Shown: positions 6,003 to 7,077 of the stretch, piece by piece
Layout: each line of letters begins with the position of its first letter
How positions within the stretch are numbered: position 1 is the stretch's first letter
Assembly: GCA_002422175.1 (NCBI GenBank)
Contig: DITR01000138.1
Coordinates: forward strand, 7,153 to 14,229
Length of the DNA stretch: 7,077 nucleotides
Direction: 5' to 3'
DNA from: Alcaligenaceae bacterium UBA6179
GTDB lineage: Bacteria; Pseudomonadota; Gammaproteobacteria; Burkholderiales; Burkholderiaceae_B
Notes under the pieces: model-generated
Seen by the model: only the letters and a program-made list of their open reading frames with translations
Told to the model about the DNA's origin: nothing
Databases searched by the model: none
Program-made: the position numbers and the translations under genes

Positions 6003-7077
6003 ATGAACTCGAAAAAATTGCTCAGAGACATGTTTGATGCCGCCATCGCGTCTGCGCAACCGGCGCGATGCATACCGCATTTCATGCCAAAACCAGATGA
6101 AATCGGTTCAGGTCGTTTCATTGTTATTGGTGCAGGTAAAGCCTCTGCTGCCATGGCACAAACTGTTGAGCAAAATTGGGTAGGCCCCATAGAAGGTTTG
6201 GTTGTCACCCGCTACGGTTACTCGGTGCCCTGCCAATCCATTGAAATTGTCGAAGCGTCTCACCCTGTTCCAGATGCGGCTGGGTTGTTGGCAGCGCAAC
6301 GCATATTAGATCTGGTGAGTGATCTAACCCCTCAAGATACGGTTCTATGCCTCATTTCAGGGGGGGGCTCTGCCCTATTGCCCATGCCTTGGGCAGGCAT
6401 CACCCTGGAAGACAAGCAAGCAGTCAACCGTGCTTTGTTAAAAAGCGGGGCGACTATTGGTGAAATGAACACCGTTCGGCGTCATCTTTCCGGTATTAAG
6501 GGAGGGCGTTTAGCGGCAGCATGTTACCCCGCCCGTGTCATTTCATTATTGCTATCTGATGTGCCGGGCGACAACCCCATTGATATTGCATCGGGCCCAA
6601 CGGTGGCCGACCCCACTACCTGCCAAGACGCCTTAGACATCATTAAACGTTATGGTATTCATTTGCCTGATTCAGTCATGCAAGTTTTAGAAAGTGGTCA
6701 AGGCGAGTCAGTAAAGCCTAACGATCCCCTTTTAGCTAAAGCCACATTTCATATGATCGCCACACCCATGATGGCACTCAAAGCGGCGGCTCAAGTGGCT
6801 CAAGCCGTGGGTATAAAAGCCCATATTTTGAGTGACATGATCGAAGGCGAAGCCAGTGACGTCGGTAAAGTGTTAGCGGGCATTGCTCTAAACGTCGCCA
6901 ATCACAAGATGCCATTTGAAACACCCTGCGTGTTACTTTCAGGGGGTGAAACCACGGTGACACTCAAAGGCGACGGTCGTGGCGGTCGCAATGTTGAATG
7001 TCTTTTATCTTTTGCCCTCGCAACCCGCAGCCATCCGGCTATTCACGCGCTAATGGGTGACACCGATGGCGTTGATG
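6003..7077 (+). CDS. ttuD: Glycerate 2-kinase (MOFRL family, GckA/TtuD), 3' end outside the window
   Basis: An uninterrupted frame runs from the ATG at 6003 to the window end, giving 358 residues. The family is usually somewhat over 400, so the C-terminal part (most of the MOFRL domain) is missing only because the window stops. The enzyme phosphorylates D-glycerate to 2-phosphoglycerate, feeding glycolysis. Many databases call it TtuD or hydroxypyruvate reductase from an older assignment. Visible motifs are VIGAGKASAAMA (41-52) with the presumed active-site Lys46, EASHPVPD (84-91), LISGGGSALLP (117-127), NTVRRHLSGIKGGRLA (156-171), LLSDVPGDNPIDIASGPT (183-200), LLSGGETTVTL (311-321) and GDGRGGRNVE (323-332). 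It begins 13 bases after glxR with no strong ribosome binding site, so coupling to glxR translation is likely. An 8-G run lies at 6360-6367 within the frame. The product completes the hydroxypyruvate-to-2-phosphoglycerate route. Confidence 0.92.
   Translation, partial: MNSKKLLRDMFDAAIASAQPARCIPHFMPKPDEIGSGRFIVIGAGKASAAMAQTVEQNWVGPIEGLVVTRYGYSVPCQSIEIVEASHPVPDAAGLLAAQRILDLVSDLTPQDTVLCLISGGGSALLPMPWAGITLEDKQAVNRALLKSGATIGEMNTVRRHLSGIKGGRLAAACYPARVISLLLSDVPGDNPIDIASGPTVADPTTCQDALDIIKRYGIHLPDSVMQVLESGQGESVKPNDPLLAKATFHMIATPMMALKAAAQVAQAVGIKAHILSDMIEGEASDVGKVLAGIALNVANHKMPFETPCVLLSGGETTVTLKGDGRGGRNVECLLSFALATRSHPAIHALMGDTDGVD
6360..6367 (+). repeat. Run of eight G inside the glycerate kinase gene
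   Basis: Eight consecutive G encode part of the conserved SGGGSAL motif (Gly120-Gly122, codons GGG GGG GGC). The frame is intact with eight. Seven or nine would disrupt the protein a third of the way in. Such runs are prone to slippage and to sequencing error. Confidence 0.6.

Noticed and set aside
5353..6299. Short minus-strand frames (61-83 codons) across glxR and the glycerate kinase gene
   Set aside because: All lie mostly or entirely antisense to strongly conserved enzymes and show no recognisable motif of their own.
6003..7077. Glycerate kinase as a broken gene
   Set aside because: The frame was read codon by codon, including the G8 run, and is open to the last base. It is incomplete only because the window ends.

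Overview
This is an ordinary bacterial chromosomal stretch. It carries a two-armed catabolic locus for small sugar acids, next to the 3' part of an unrelated chaperone-like gene. Base composition is moderate (GC in the mid-40s by eye). The genes are tightly packed with short overlaps, and the protein sequences look proteobacterial. The J-domain protein type and the hyi-glxR-glycerate kinase gene order resemble Burkholderiales (Betaproteobacteria), so a lower-GC betaproteobacterium is my best guess. That placement is inference; there is no rRNA or other marker gene here.

Layout. Positions 1-1134 (+) hold the 3' part of a J-domain (DnaJ-like) protein that begins before the window. It converges, across a 15-base gap, on a leftward operon ltnD-otnK-otnC (3981 down to 1150, minus strand). 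The operon's genes overlap by 4 and 8 bases, which suggests translational coupling. A 204-base AT-rich region (3982-4185) with inverted repeats separates ltnD from a rightward gene set: hyi (4186-4962), glxR (5081-5989) and a glycerate 2-kinase gene (6003 to beyond the window end). A 118-base gap between hyi and glxR contains a striking nested inverted repeat.

How the genes fit together. In the known L-threonate pathway, LtnD oxidises L-threonate to 2-oxo-tetronate and an isomerase (OtnI) makes 3-oxo-tetronate. OtnK then phosphorylates it and OtnC decarboxylates the product to dihydroxyacetone phosphate. The minus-strand operon has every step except the isomerase. The rightward arm is the familiar glycerate module: Hyi interconverts hydroxypyruvate and tartronate semialdehyde, GlxR reduces tartronate semialdehyde to D-glycerate, and the kinase makes 2-phosphoglycerate. 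The usual partner, glyoxylate carboligase (gcl), is not in the window. The Hyi protein, encoded beside the ltnD operon and divergent from it, belongs to the family that also contains OtnI. It may serve both arms, although its sequence reads as Hyi rather than OtnI.

I see no transporter, dedicated transcription factor, mobile element, tRNA, rRNA or CRISPR array. Nothing here is a wholly new system. The points worth a second look are the missing otnI and gcl with a single Hyi-type isomerase, apparent substitutions of conserved active-site residues in OtnC, and the palindromes in the two intergenic gaps.
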